64,000 bases of DNA from JOPF136 sp963773835 (GCA_963773835.1 CAVZCQ010000004.1:62001-126000); one strand, 5' to 3'; shown: positions 1 to 8,760, numbered from the stretch's first letter. Notes: generated by a model from the letters alone, not told the origin. A program made the numbers and translations.

Positions 1-245
1 GCGCCACCTTTTCCGATTCCGTGGCACTCAGAGCACTGGGTGATGCCGTTGATGGAAGCGTGAGACTTGGAGAGCGGGCCGGGAGAAAGCTGCGCGCGGG
101 CGGGGAGAGCGAAAAGGAGCAGCGCGAGAACCGCCGGCCATCCGCGCAGGCGGCGGGCGGCGGTGCGACCCTGCCGCGGGGCTCGCGGGCGCGTGGGCGC
201 CGGATAAAGCGCGCCCTCTTGCTGGCTGAAGAGCTGTATTCGCAT
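1..245 (-). CDS. Exported c-type cytochrome / CXXCH protein, N-terminal part
   Basis: Reading the minus strand from the ATG at 245 gives 81 codons that run off the left edge of the window, so the 3' part is missing. Residues 1-35 are basic. A hydrophobic stretch (about residues 36-48) ends in ALPARAQ, a typical signal-peptidase site. A haem c attachment motif CSECH follows at residues 71-75, preceded by LSPGPLSKSHASI, a context common in multihaem cytochromes of the cytochrome c3/c7 type. It is therefore probably a periplasmic electron carrier or a multihaem scaffold. The number of haems cannot be judged from this fragment. The ATG is chosen because it gives an intact signal peptide. Confidence 0.72.
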   Translation of the reverse strand, partial: MRIQLFSQQEGALYPAPTRPRAPRQGRTAARRLRGWPAVLALLLFALPARAQLSPGPLSKSHASINGITQCSECHGIGKGG

Positions 246-396
246 CGACCTGAACGACAGCCGTAGCTCGAGTGAATCTGGGGCGGGGTGACTCAGACTA
301 GCACGCGCAGCCGGAAGTCAGTTCGAGAAATGCACGGCGGTAGTCGTAAGTTAGAACAGGGGAGTCGGACTTGAAATGAGGGAAGCGGAATTAAAG

Positions 397-413
397 GCCG
401 GCGAGACGCCGGC
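397..413. repeat. GC-rich hairpin (7-bp arms, AGA loop) just after the amidohydrolase stop
   Basis: The perfect inverted repeat GCCGGCG-AGA-CGCCGGC is followed by GCTAC. It lies directly beyond the stop codon of the minus-strand amidohydrolase gene and could act as a 3'-end hairpin, though there is no T-run. A close relative lies at 60286-60300 directly after another stop codon, so this appears to be a dispersed element that favours gene ends. Confidence 0.6.
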
Positions 414-414
414 G

Positions 415-2124
415 CTACTGGGCCGCGGAGTAAACGACGTGGCCGGCGAGAATGGTGGCGACCACCTTGGCGTCCTTGATTTTGTCGGGAGGGATGTGGA
501 AGAGGTCGGCGTCGAGGATGACGACGTCGGCGAGTTTGCCGGGGGTGAGCGAGCCTTTGCGGTGGTCGGTGAATTCGGCGTAGGCGGAGCCGAGCGTGTA
601 GGCTTCGAGGGCTTCGGCGAGAGTGATTTTCTGCTCGGGGATCCAGCCATCGGGATGTTTTCCGTCGAGAGTGGCACGGGTGACGGCGGCGCAAAGGCCG
701 AGCAGGGGATTGAGCGGGGCGACGGGCCAGTCGGTGCCGAAAGCGAGCTTTGCACCATGGTCGAGCAGGCTGCGCCAGGCGTGAGTGCTTTTAGCGCGTT
801 CGTGGCCGATGCGCTTCTCGGCCCACTCGCCGTCGCCCGCTTCGTGGTAGGGCTGCATGGAAGCGATGACGCCGAGGCGCGCGAAGGAGTCGTAGTCGGA
901 AGGAAGCAGGTGCTGCGCGTGTTCGATGCGCCAGCGGCGGCCGCGGGCAGGGCCGGGGCCGTTGCGGCGGGCGATTTCTTCGTACATTGCCAGGATTTCG
1001 TGGTTGGCGCGGTCGCCGATGGCGTGAATGGCGATCTGGAGGCCGGCGGCGTCAGCGGGCTGGGCCATGGCGAGCATGTGGCCGGGCGGGAGCATCATGG
1101 CGTTGTACAGGCCGTGAGTGTTCGGCGCGTCGTTGTAAGGCTCGAAGAAGAGCGCGGTGGTGGAGCCGAGCGAGCCGTCGGCGAAGCCTTTGACGGCGCC
1201 GGTGCGGATCCAATCGTTGCCGAAACCGGCGGCGATGCCGGCCTGCACCTGGGACTCGTAGAGCGGGATCGGCGTGATGGCGTAGATGCGTGCGGTCAGC
1301 TCGCCGGCGTGCAGGAGCTTCTGGTAGACGCGCAATTCGTCGGCGTGGCTGATGTCCTGGAATGAGGTGACGCCGCAGCGGCGCGCTTCCGCGAGGCCGG
1401 CACGGATGGCGCGGGTGAGCTGATCCTCGTTGGGCGGGGGAATCACGCGGTGGACGAGGCCTGCGGCCGCGTCTTTGAGCGCGCCGGTGGGATTGCCTTC
1501 GGCGTCGTGGACGATGGCGCCGCCGGGCGGGTCTGGGGTGTTGCGGTCGATGCCGGCGAGACGAAGGGCGGCGGAGTTGGCGAGGCCCATGTGGCCGTCG
1601 TAGCGGTCGAGCCAGACAGGATTGTCGGGAGTGGCGGCGTCAATCCATTCGCGGGTGGGCATGGTGGCGCCGGGGAATTGTTCGTGGTCCCAGCCGCCGC
1701 CGAGGACCCATTCGCCCTTTTTCAGAGTGTGGGAATAGGCCGCGACGCGGCGCGCGAATTCTTCGCGCGTGGTCACATCACCCAACCGCAACTGGCTGAG
1801 CCCGAGGCTGCCATGGAGAAAGTGGACGTGGGAGTCGTTGAAGCCGGGCAGAACGGAAGCGCCACGGGCGTCGAGGACTTTGGTCTGCGGGCCGATCCAG
1901 GCATCGATTTCCTGGTCGGAGCCGACGGCGGCGATGAGGTCGCCGACGATGGCGAGGGCTTCGGCGACCGGATGGGCGCGATCGACGGTGTGGACCTTGG
2001 CGTTGCGGATGACCAGGTCGGCGGGTGCGTGGGATGGGGACATCTGCGCGCCTCCGAGGAACGGCAGAAGAGATAGCGCCGCGAGGATGGTTAGACGACC
2101 AACGGCGCGCCCGGCAGAATTCAT
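415..2124 (-). CDS. Amidohydrolase (Amidohydro_3/YtcJ-like), exported
   Basis: The 569-residue product belongs to the metal-dependent amidohydrolase superfamily, in the YtcJ/N-substituted-formamide deformylase-like branch. After a signal-peptide-like N-terminus (RLTILAALSLLPFLGGAQ) comes the small beta-sandwich part (ADLVIRNAKVHTVD). The metal-binding SHVHF motif follows near residues 98-102, then a TIM barrel with HAIGDRAN and FGTDWPV, and the closing GKLADVVILD strand. The family hydrolyses amide or cyclic amide bonds; the substrate cannot be read from sequence. The ORF could start 20 codons earlier, but the ATG at 2124 has a GAGGGA ribosome site and gives the signal peptide. It is the last gene of the minus-strand run here. 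Confidence 0.85.
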   Translation of the reverse strand: MNSAGRAVGRLTILAALSLLPFLGGAQMSPSHAPADLVIRNAKVHTVDRAHPVAEALAIVGDLIAAVGSDQEIDAWIGPQTKVLDARGASVLPGFNDSHVHFLHGSLGLSQLRLGDVTTREEFARRVAAYSHTLKKGEWVLGGGWDHEQFPGATMPTREWIDAATPDNPVWLDRYDGHMGLANSAALRLAGIDRNTPDPPGGAIVHDAEGNPTGALKDAAAGLVHRVIPPPNEDQLTRAIRAGLAEARRCGVTSFQDISHADELRVYQKLLHAGELTARIYAITPIPLYESQVQAGIAAGFGNDWIRTGAVKGFADGSLGSTTALFFEPYNDAPNTHGLYNAMMLPPGHMLAMAQPADAAGLQIAIHAIGDRANHEILAMYEEIARRNGPGPARGRRWRIEHAQHLLPSDYDSFARLGVIASMQPYHEAGDGEWAEKRIGHERAKSTHAWRSLLDHGAKLAFGTDWPVAPLNPLLGLCAAVTRATLDGKHPDGWIPEQKITLAEALEAYTLGSAYAEFTDHRKGSLTPGKLADVVILDADLFHIPPDKIKDAKVVATILAGHVVYSAAQ

Positions 2125-2172
2125 TTCAGGTCCCTCATTGAAGAAACCGGCGTGGGCAGCGACTTCCTTGCG

Positions 2173-2200
2173 GGGGCACGACATGTCGTGCCCCTACGAG
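2173..2200. repeat. Palindromic element GGGGCACGACA/TGTCGTGCCCC + TACGAG
   Basis: This is a perfect 22-bp palindrome with 11-base arms (2173-2194), flanked on the right by TACGAG. It sits between the amidohydrolase and nadK. Near-identical copies occur at 46080-46103 and, with one mismatch, at 60326-60345. Other hairpins at 3223-3244, 14570-14589 and 15699-15725 share the same layout of hairpin followed by CTAC but have different stems. Confidence 0.75.
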
Positions 2201-2245
2201 GAGACGACGGAGAAGGGTTCGGTGTGCGCACGGCGGACGCTCGGC

Positions 2246-3112
2246 TCAGCGGGCTGCCCACTTCAGCTTTGCACGCAGAATCTCAAAGTAAACCTTGTCG
2301 GGCGGGCGAACGAGCCGCAATTTGTTGCGGGCCTTGGTGACCGCGACGCGATCGCCGTCGAGAAGTTGGACGCCGACCTGGCCGTCGATAGTGAGAAACG
2401 CGTCTTCCCGGGCCGCGGCCACCACCAGCTCGATCTTCATGTGGTCGGGAACCACCAACGGCCGGTTGGAGAGGGCGTGGGGGCAAATGGGCGTGACCAG
2501 AAAGGCGCCGACCTGGGGATGCACGATGGGGCCGCCGGCGGAAAGGGAATAGGCGGTCGAACCGGTGGGAGTGGCGAAGATGATGCCGTCGGCTTTGTAA
2601 CTACAGGCATAGCCGCCGTCAAAGTAGAGATCGAGATCGAGGATGCGGGCTACCGCGGCTTTGTTCACCACGACATCGTTGAGAGCGCGATGACGGGCGA
2701 CGATGGAGCCGGCGCGCTCGACCGTGGCGTCGAGCAGGACGCGTTCGCTGATGCGGTAGTTTCCCGCCAGGGCCAGCTCCAGGGCCGAGTACAGCTCCTC
2801 GCGGGGAAAACTGGTGAGGAAGCCGAGGCCGCCGAGGTTGATGGCGAGAATGGGGATGTCGTGGTCGCCGAGGGCGCGGGCGGCGGCGAGCAGCGTGCCG
2901 TCTCCGCCGAGAACGACGGCGAGGTCAGCGCGACGGGCCAGTTCGGCGCGGGAGACGGCCGGCGGGGGCGCACCGACGCAGCTCGCCGTTTCTTCGTCGT
3001 AGAGAACTTCGAGGCTGCGTTGTTTGAGCCAGTCGGTGAGCGCGGGAACGATGGCGCAGAGGTCTTCCTTGCGAGGTTTGGAGATGATGCCGACGGTGCG
3101 AATGGCGGACAT
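2246..3112 (-). CDS. nadK: NAD kinase
   Basis: The 288-residue enzyme phosphorylates NAD to NADP in the cytoplasm. The diagnostic GGDGT motif is at residues 69-73. LND follows in place of the usual NE/D motif, then TPTGSTAYSLSAGGP and the C-terminal beta-sandwich (LTIDGQ). Length and domain order match bacterial NadK. The ATG at 3112 gives the expected N-terminus (VGIISKP). The gene lies downstream of tlyA, xseB and the prenyl synthase, a common grouping in bacteria. The promoter is not obvious. Confidence 0.95.
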   Translation of the reverse strand: MSAIRTVGIISKPRKEDLCAIVPALTDWLKQRSLEVLYDEETASCVGAPPPAVSRAELARRADLAVVLGGDGTLLAAARALGDHDIPILAINLGGLGFLTSFPREELYSALELALAGNYRISERVLLDATVERAGSIVARHRALNDVVVNKAAVARILDLDLYFDGGYACSYKADGIIFATPTGSTAYSLSAGGPIVHPQVGAFLVTPICPHALSNRPLVVPDHMKIELVVAAAREDAFLTIDGQVGVQLLDGDRVAVTKARNKLRLVRPPDKVYFEILRAKLKWAAR

Positions 3113-3183
3113 TTTGTGGAGGGGATTCTACTTCACGGGGCAGCGAAATGTAATGCGGGAGGACGGGCGGAGAGGCGGGCGGG

Positions 3184-3229
3184 CAGCGAGCGGGAAGGCG
3201 GGCGGACAGCGAGCGGGAAGGCGGGCGGA
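3184..3229. repeat. Two tandem copies of a 23-bp unit
   Basis: The unit CAGCGAGCGGGAAGGCGGGC+GGA occurs twice head to tail (3184-3206 and 3207-3229) without mismatch in the tlyA-nadK spacer. A partial third copy precedes it. It abuts the hairpin at 3223-3244. Confidence 0.75.
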
Positions 3230-3250
3230 CACATGGGTCCGCCCCTACGT
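3223..3250. repeat. Hairpin GGGCGGAC/GTCCGCCC followed by CTACGT
   Basis: The arms are 8 bp with a 6-nt loop, and the right flank is CTACGT. The layout and flank match the palindromes at 2173, 14570 and 46080, although the stem sequence differs. It lies upstream of nadK and downstream of tlyA. Confidence 0.6.
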
Positions 3251-3270
3251 GAGGTGGGGACGGATGCGGA

Positions 3271-4029
3271 TTAGAGGGGTTTGCGGGCGTGGAGAAAGAA
3301 TTCGAGGTTGCCTTCGGCGCCGGGAAGGCGGCTGGGGCGATCGCCGAGGACGGTGAGCCCGGAGGATTCGGCGGCGGCGCGGACGCGGTCGATGGTGCGG
3401 CGGTGCAGAGCGGGGTCGCGGACGATGCCGCCGCGGGCGACGGCGGAGCGCTCTAGCTCGAACTGGGGTTTGACGAGAAGAAGAAAATACGCGCCTGGAG
3501 CGGCGAGAGGCACGAGCGCGGGGATTACCTTTGCGAGGCTGATGAAGGAGATATCGGCAGTGACGAGCTGAGCGGGTTCCGGCAAATCACCAGTGCGGAG
3601 ATAGCGTGCATTTTGTTCGATGGGGATCACGCGAGGGTCCTGGCGGAGCTTCCAGGCGAGCTGGCTGGTGGTAACGTCCACGGCATAGACGCGGAGGGCT
3701 CCGCGCTGGAGCAGGCAGTCGGTGAAACCGCCTGTGGAGCAGCCGACATCGAGGCAGACGAGGCCCGCGGGATTGACGGCGAAATCGGCGAGAGCGCCCG
3801 CAAGCTTTTCGCCGGCGCGGCTGGCGTAGGCAGTTTCGTCGCCGGAGATTTCGAGGGGGGCATCGACGGGCACGAGGCTGCCGGATTTGGCTTGGGCCTT
3901 GCCTGCCACGCGGACGCGGCCGGCGAGAATCAGGGCCTGGGCGCGCTGGCGCGAGTCGGCCAGGCCGCGTTCGACGACGAGGAGGTCGAGGCGGCGTTTG
4001 GGAGATTTGGGTTGTTGGCGAGAGGACAT
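3271..4029 (-). CDS. tlyA: TlyA-family S4-domain 2'-O-ribose rRNA methyltransferase
   Basis: The 252-residue protein has an N-terminal S4 RNA-binding domain (RRLDLLVVERGLADSRQRAQ, about residues 13-60). A linker containing SRAGEKLAGAL leads into a FtsJ-like SAM-binding methyltransferase domain with the glycine-rich loop DVGCSTGGFTDCLL. Family members methylate ribose 2'-OH groups of rRNA cytidines; some were once labelled haemolysin. Length is normal. The ATG at 4029 is the only start that keeps the S4 domain. The gene lies between the prenyl synthase and nadK, as in many bacterial genomes. Confidence 0.92.
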   Translation of the reverse strand: MSSRQQPKSPKRRLDLLVVERGLADSRQRAQALILAGRVRVAGKAQAKSGSLVPVDAPLEISGDETAYASRAGEKLAGALADFAVNPAGLVCLDVGCSTGGFTDCLLQRGALRVYAVDVTTSQLAWKLRQDPRVIPIEQNARYLRTGDLPEPAQLVTADISFISLAKVIPALVPLAAPGAYFLLLVKPQFELERSAVARGGIVRDPALHRRTIDRVRAAAESSGLTVLGDRPSRLPGAEGNLEFFLHARKPL

Positions 4030-4056
4030 GATTGGAAAACCGAAAAACGGAAATAC

Positions 4057-4090
4057 AAAAGCAGGTCCCTCGCTCCGCTCGGGATGACAG
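4057..4090. repeat. 34-bp dispersed repeat, copy 1
   Basis: The sequence begins AAAAGCAGGTCCCTCGCT and ends CGCTCGGGATGACAG. It contains a TCCCTCG/CGCTCGGGA-type fold-back. A second copy differing at one base in the loop is at 13544-13577 in the same orientation. It lies just upstream of tlyA. Confidence 0.8.
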
Positions 4091-4120
4091 CGAGAGTTTA
4101 CTAGGTAAAAGCGGCACCTC

Positions 4121-4175
4121 AGCGGCTAAAGCCGCTCGTTTTCTGGACCAGCTACGGCACGGCTGAAGCCGTGCC
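4121..4175. repeat. Pair of hairpins between tlyA and the prenyl synthase
   Basis: AGCGGCT-AA-AGCCGCT (4121-4136) and GGCACGGCT-GA-AGCCGTGCC (4156-4175) are both perfect fold-backs separated by about 20 bases. They lie downstream of the prenyl synthase stop. They may serve as a transcript 3' end or as dispersed repeats; there is no T-run. Confidence 0.65.
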
Positions 4176-4187
4176 CTGACGTTCAAC

Positions 4188-5108
4188 CTAGGCGCGGCGG
4201 GCGACCAGGAAATCGGCCAGGGCGCGCAGGCGCTGGGCGCGGGCGGCGAGCGGCGCCAGCTCCGCGTGCGCGCGTTCGAGGAAGTTTCGCGCCTTCTCGT
4301 GCGATTTTTCGAGGCCGTAGAGCGCCGGGTAGGTGGCTTTTTTCTGGGATTCGTCCTTGCCGGCGGTTTTGCCGAGAGTGGCGGAGGATTCTTCAACGTC
4401 CAAAATGTCGTCCACCACCTGGAAGGCGAGGCCGATGTTTTCGCCGAAACGGCGGAGGCGTTCGACATCGGGGGTTTCGGCGCCGCCGGCGATGGCGCCG
4501 GAGACAACCGAGGCGCGAATCAGAGCGGCGGTTTTCGAGCGGTGAATGTATTCGAGCATGGCCGGATCGATGGGACGGCCCTCGGCTTCGAGGTCGGCCA
4601 CCTGTCCGCCGACCATGCCGCCCACGGTGCCCGCAGCGGTGGAGATTTCGCGGACGAGCGCGGCACGGCGCTCGGCGGAGAGTTCGGCGCCCGAGAGGAC
4701 CTCGAAGGCGCGGGTCAGCAGGGCATCGCCAGCGAGAATGGCCATGGCTTCGCCGAATTGTTTGTGGCAGGTGGGACGGCCGCGGCGGAGGTCGTCGTTG
4801 TCGAGCGCGGGGAGATCGTCGTGGATCAGCGAGTAGGTGTGGATGAATTCGAGGGCGCAGGCGACGGGGAGCACGCCGCGGGGCGGGTCGGAGAAAATGC
4901 GGGCGGATTCGAGGCACAGGATCGGGCGGAGGCGCTTTCCGCCCGCGAAGACGCTGTAGCGCATGGCGCGGTGGATGACGGTGGGCGCTTCCGTTTCGGG
5001 AGGCAGCAGTGTGTCGAGAGCGGCGTCGATTTCCAGGCGGTCGGCTTCGAAAAAATCGGGGACCGGCAGGGAGACGGCCGGTTGACGGGCCGTGGAAGGT
5101 TGGCTCAC
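4188..5108 (-). CDS. ispA: Farnesyl/geranylgeranyl diphosphate synthase (IspA-like)
   Basis: The 306-residue trans-prenyltransferase condenses IPP with allylic diphosphates, most likely to farnesyl diphosphate. It has GGKRLRP for IPP binding, a first aspartate motif HDDLPALDNDDLRRG in the DDxxxxD form of bacterial FPP synthases, and a second aspartate motif QVVDDILDVEE. The residues before the first motif (HTYSLIHDD) match IspA. The GTG at 5108 overlaps the xseB stop by four bases (GTGA) and has an AGGAAG ribosome site. The ORF stays open upstream, but that part is inside xseB. Product chain length is inferred. Confidence 0.93.
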   Translation of the reverse strand: MSQPSTARQPAVSLPVPDFFEADRLEIDAALDTLLPPETEAPTVIHRAMRYSVFAGGKRLRPILCLESARIFSDPPRGVLPVACALEFIHTYSLIHDDLPALDNDDLRRGRPTCHKQFGEAMAILAGDALLTRAFEVLSGAELSAERRAALVREISTAAGTVGGMVGGQVADLEAEGRPIDPAMLEYIHRSKTAALIRASVVSGAIAGGAETPDVERLRRFGENIGLAFQVVDDILDVEESSATLGKTAGKDESQKKATYPALYGLEKSHEKARNFLERAHAELAPLAARAQRLRALADFLVARRA

Positions 5109-5422
5109 GGCGTTTCTTCTTCTTCCGCGCCCTTGGGGCGGAAGGGCTCGGCAGCGAGCTTTCCGTCGGCGGATTTCAGCAGGATTTCGACGCGGCCTTC
5201 CGCTTCCTGGAGCTGCTTCTGGCACTGCTGGGCGAGCTGGAGGCCTTCTTCAAAAAGCTTCATGGCATCGGTGAGGGGGAGATTGGGCTGTTCGAGACGT
5301 TTGACAACGTCTTCGAGGCGCGCGAGCGATTTCTCGAAGTCCATGCCGCTCGGCTGGACGGGCTTCTCGCCGGTCTCGGGCGCGTCGGGCGTGCGGGCCT
5401 TCTTTGCTGGAGGGACATTCAC
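5105..5422 (-). CDS. xseB: Exodeoxyribonuclease VII small subunit
   Basis: The small helical subunit of exonuclease VII is recognised from FEKSLARLEDVVKRLEQPNLPLTDAMKLFEEG, which matches the XseB core closely. The chosen start is GTG at 5422 (105 residues), because an AGGTGG ribosome site lies 6 bases upstream and the start falls 35 bases after the fpg stop. The alternative ATG at 5344 would give 79 residues, the classical length, but has no ribosome site. The large subunit xseA is not in the window. The stop overlaps the start of the prenyl synthase gene. Confidence 0.88.
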   Translation of the reverse strand: MNVPPAKKARTPDAPETGEKPVQPSGMDFEKSLARLEDVVKRLEQPNLPLTDAMKLFEEGLQLAQQCQKQLQEAEGRVEILLKSADGKLAAEPFRPKGAEEEETP

Positions 5423-5457
5423 CGGATTCCACCTTGCGGCCTTTCGCCGCTGTCGCG

Positions 5458-6294
5458 CTACTTCTGACAACGGGGACAGAAAAAAGTCGAACGCCCGGCC
5501 TGGGTGATGCGCCGGATGCCGCGTGGCGACCTCGCACCGCACCGGCGGCATGGCCGGCCCTCGCGGCCGTATACCCGCAAAATCCGGTCCAGCCCCTGAA
5601 ACCACCATTGCGGATCGCGGAAATCCGGCGGGGGCGCGAGACAGCATTCTAGCGCAGCCCGAAGAACGCCAACAATCGCTTTGTGGAGCGCACGGATTTC
5701 GGCCGGCTGGAGCCGATTGCTGGGGCGGCGCGGGGAGAGCCGGGCGCGCCACAGGGCTTCACTCGAATAGATGTTGCCGAGGCCGGCGCTGCGCGACTGG
5801 TTCATCAGCAGGGGCTTCAGAGGCTGGCGCGAGGAACGTAAGAGAGAGGAGAGCGCTGCGAGCGTGAATTCCGGTGAAAGGGGCTCGATTCCGAGCCGAG
5901 CGATGGAAGCGACGCGTGACAGGTCGTTCGTGTAGCGCATGCGGCCGAAATGGCGGGGATCCACGAATCCCAGTGTGGCTGGACGGCGTCCCTCCAGCGC
6001 CAGGAGGACGCAGCAATGAGAGTTGCCGGGCGCGTCATCGGGCGGCAGGAGAAGCAGTTGGCCGTCCAGCATGAAATGCACGACGAGCCAGGCGCGGTCC
6101 AGTTCGAGCAACAGATATTTTGCGCGGCGCTGGACGCTGCGGATGGTTTGTTGCGCGATGGCACGGACGAATGCGGCGGGACTGCTGGGGCGCACGGCGA
6201 TGGAGTGGACGACGCGGCAGTGCGCGATGCGATTGCCGAGGACGAGCGGTTCGAGGGAGCGGCGGACGGCTTCGACTTCGGGGAGTTCGGGCAT
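5458..6294 (-). CDS. mutM: Formamidopyrimidine-DNA glycosylase (Fpg/MutM)
   Basis: The 278-residue base-excision repair glycosylase/AP lyase removes oxidised purines such as 8-oxoguanine. It starts MPELPEVE, so the catalytic N-terminal proline and Glu3 are present. It also carries the AGLGNIYSSEALW helix-two-turn-helix and a C-terminal zinc finger (CRRCG...CPRC). The N-terminus is fixed by mechanism, so the ATG at 6294 is secure. It begins 15 bases after the acylase gene stop and is probably co-transcribed with that gene and with xseB-ispA. Confidence 0.94.
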   Translation of the reverse strand: MPELPEVEAVRRSLEPLVLGNRIAHCRVVHSIAVRPSSPAAFVRAIAQQTIRSVQRRAKYLLLELDRAWLVVHFMLDGQLLLLPPDDAPGNSHCCVLLALEGRRPATLGFVDPRHFGRMRYTNDLSRVASIARLGIEPLSPEFTLAALSSLLRSSRQPLKPLLMNQSRSAGLGNIYSSEALWRARLSPRRPSNRLQPAEIRALHKAIVGVLRAALECCLAPPPDFRDPQWWFQGLDRILRVYGREGRPCRRCGARSPRGIRRITQAGRSTFFCPRCQK

Positions 6295-6309
6295 GGGGGC
6301 GGGGCGGCC

Positions 6310-8760
6310 TTAGCGCGCCGGGGCGGGGAGCAGCTCGAGGTGATGGACGAGGTGAGGACGTTCGGCAGTGTCGCTGTAATAGCTGGGAATGCCGCGGCCG
6401 TCGAACCAGGCGGAAAACTGGTCCTTGTAATTCGGGCTGAGGAATTGGCCGGACTGGCCCATGGTGATGTTCATCAGCGAATCGTCGAAATTGGAAAAAT
6501 CGGCGACGAAGCGCATGGAGGGCCCGAAGGCGCGAGCGATTTGTTTCACAGAGTAGATGCTGCCGGAAATGGGCATTGGGCCGATGCTGAGGGCGCTGCG
6601 GAGCAGGCCACTGCGACCCAGCGGGTGATGCATGCGGAGAAGATTGAATTCGCCCCACTGCCAGCGCTGTGAGACCGAGGAGCCGGATGCCTCCGCGATG
6701 TGGCGGACGGCGAGGTCGGCGCTTGAAATCAGGAGCTCGTCGTAGTTGCGGAATGCCGGGGGCAGCCAGCGCGCGGGGCGGTCGCGCAGGACCATTTCGA
6801 GAAATACGCCGGAGCGCATCCATTCGTGATACCGATCCACGTTTCCGCCGAGATGCGGCCGGAGCAGATTGTAGAGCAGCGCGCGCCGGGTGAATTCCAA
6901 GAAGCTCATGGAGACGGAGTCGAGAGATGCGAGGCCGTTCCATTCGGCGATGGATTGGAGCAATTGCGCGGTGCGCGGGTCGGAAGGCTTCACGCTGTCG
7001 GCGGCCTTCGCCAGTTGTTGTGCCAGCAGGACGTGCGGGTAGCTGTAAATGTCCGTGGAGATGCGGATGAAATCTTGCGGCTGCAAATCTTTCCGGTCGC
7101 CGAGAAGTTCATAGATACGGGCCACGCGGTAGGGCGCCATCCAATTGTCGGTGAGATGCCATTTGTAGGACGGGCCGGTGACGCGCGCGTTGGCGGTGGC
7201 GATGATTCCGTCCGGCGGGTCGAAGAGCTGGGGGAGTTCGTCGCGGGGAATGTAGCCGGTCCAGTCGTAGTCGTCGGTGTCGCCGGGGACGGGCAAATCG
7301 CCCGCGGGTTGGCGCTGGATGGGCACGAGCGCAGAGACGATGTAGCCGATGTGGCCATCCACATCGGCGTATACGGCGTTTTGCGCGGGGCCGGGAGTGG
7401 CGTGGAGAACGGCGCGGAATTCGTCCCAGTTCTTCGCGGCGCCGAGAAGAAAGTAGTTGGCGTCGAGGCCGCCAGGTTCGGTGGCGGTCCAGCGGATGGC
7501 GTAGCCGGTCGCGCCGTCGCGCTGGATCACGGGCCCGTGGCGAGTGATCACCACATCGAAGGCGTGATCGGGCGCGCCACGCACGCGGATGAGTTCGTGC
7601 CGGACGGTGGCGCGCTGCCACTGGCCGTGGACGCGGAATTCGAGCGGGTCCTGGAGATTAAATGTTTCGGCATACACGGTCAGCACGTTGGCGAAATTGT
7701 TGGTAAAACCCCAGGCGATGCGGTCGTTGTGTCCGATGACAACGAGAGGGCCGCCAGGCAGGGCGAATCCTTTCACGTTCCAGCCGGGCGCAGTGAGATG
7801 GATGAGGTACCAGATGCCGGGAGCGGTCCAGCCGAGGTGCGTGTCATTTTCCAGCATGGGATGGCCGGAGCGCGTGCGGCGTCCATCGACCACCCAGTTG
7901 TTGCTGCCGCCGATGGTGCGAGAGCCTTCGTCGAAGGCGGGGAGAGATTCGAGAGCGGCATCCCAGGGGCTGGGCGGAGCCGTGGGCAGCGGCGAATCGG
8001 CAACGAAGGGCGGGTTCCCGCGGGTGGCTGCGGCGCGGCCGGGCGCGCCAGGGGCAGAGTGCGAGGGACTGGTGGGGGAGGGCCCGACGCCGACGAGAGG
8101 ATGGTCCCAGCGGGAATCGGTGGTGGCGGCGTAGAGATCGCTGGCGAGTTCGGGGCCGACAGCCTGGGAGACCTCGGCGCGGAGGATTTGATCCTTCCAG
8201 AAGCCGGTGAGCTCTTTGTAGAGATTGGCGGCGATGAGCAACGTGTCGCGAGCGGCCCAGGGGCGAGGCTTGTAGCGCAGTACGATGAATTCGGCGGGCA
8301 GACGGTCCGCGCGCTGATCGATGTAGGCGTTCACACCGCGGGCGTAGGCTTCGAGCATCCCGCGGCGGTCGGGGGGCATGGCCGCAAGGGCGGCATCGGC
8401 GGCCTGGGTGAATCCGAGAGTGCGGCTTTCCACGTCGTGGTCCACAGCGACCGCGCCGAATATTTCGGAGAGTTCGCCTGCTGCCGCGCGGCGCAGGAGG
8501 TCCATTTGCCAGAGGCGATCCTGGGCTACGACGTAGCCCTGAGCGACGAGGAGGTCGTCGAGGGATTGCGCGCGGATGTGGGGGACACCCAGGGCGTCGC
8601 GGTCGACTTCGACGGGTGCATGGAGACCCGGCACGTAGATGGTTCCATCGAACTGGGGAAGGGAGCGGCGGAGGGTCCACCATCCGGCGAGGCCGGCGAG
8701 AGCCGCGACCAGGATGGCGGCCACGACAACGAAACGAAGGATGCGCAGGGATTTACTCAC
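6310..8760 (-). CDS. Penicillin acylase family Ntn-hydrolase, exported
   Basis: The 816-residue member of the penicillin amidase family carries one N-terminal membrane/signal segment (ILRFVVVAAILVAALAGLAGWW). An A-chain-like region (QGYVVAQDRLWQMDLLRRAAAGELSEIFG) precedes the autocleavage site GGSNNWVV, whose Ser286 should become the N-terminal nucleophile of the B chain. Later motifs include WGFTNNFANV, TRHGPVI and the family C-terminal core. Such enzymes cleave amides, including acyl-homoserine lactones and beta-lactam side chains; the natural substrate is not deducible. The start is GTG at 8760 with no convincing ribosome site. A Pro/Ala-rich insert lies at about residues 225-265 before the cleavage site. 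Confidence 0.9.
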   Translation of the reverse strand: MSKSLRILRFVVVAAILVAALAGLAGWWTLRRSLPQFDGTIYVPGLHAPVEVDRDALGVPHIRAQSLDDLLVAQGYVVAQDRLWQMDLLRRAAAGELSEIFGAVAVDHDVESRTLGFTQAADAALAAMPPDRRGMLEAYARGVNAYIDQRADRLPAEFIVLRYKPRPWAARDTLLIAANLYKELTGFWKDQILRAEVSQAVGPELASDLYAATTDSRWDHPLVGVGPSPTSPSHSAPGAPGRAAATRGNPPFVADSPLPTAPPSPWDAALESLPAFDEGSRTIGGSNNWVVDGRRTRSGHPMLENDTHLGWTAPGIWYLIHLTAPGWNVKGFALPGGPLVVIGHNDRIAWGFTNNFANVLTVYAETFNLQDPLEFRVHGQWQRATVRHELIRVRGAPDHAFDVVITRHGPVIQRDGATGYAIRWTATEPGGLDANYFLLGAAKNWDEFRAVLHATPGPAQNAVYADVDGHIGYIVSALVPIQRQPAGDLPVPGDTDDYDWTGYIPRDELPQLFDPPDGIIATANARVTGPSYKWHLTDNWMAPYRVARIYELLGDRKDLQPQDFIRISTDIYSYPHVLLAQQLAKAADSVKPSDPRTAQLLQSIAEWNGLASLDSVSMSFLEFTRRALLYNLLRPHLGGNVDRYHEWMRSGVFLEMVLRDRPARWLPPAFRNYDELLISSADLAVRHIAEASGSSVSQRWQWGEFNLLRMHHPLGRSGLLRSALSIGPMPISGSIYSVKQIARAFGPSMRFVADFSNFDDSLMNITMGQSGQFLSPNYKDQFSAWFDGRGIPSYYSDTAERPHLVHHLELLPAPAR

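Noticed and set aside
376..1365. 329-codon plus-strand frame over the amidohydrolase
   Set aside because: Gly/Ala/Val-rich shadow of the minus-strand enzyme, with no domain.
3184..3229. Possible CRISPR-like array
   Set aside because: Only two directly adjacent identical 23-bp units, no spacers and no cas genes.
4030..4187. A possible dxs remnant between the prenyl synthase and tlyA, where dxs often lies
   Set aside because: The 158 bases contain only repeats and hairpins; no dxs-like coding sequence is visible.
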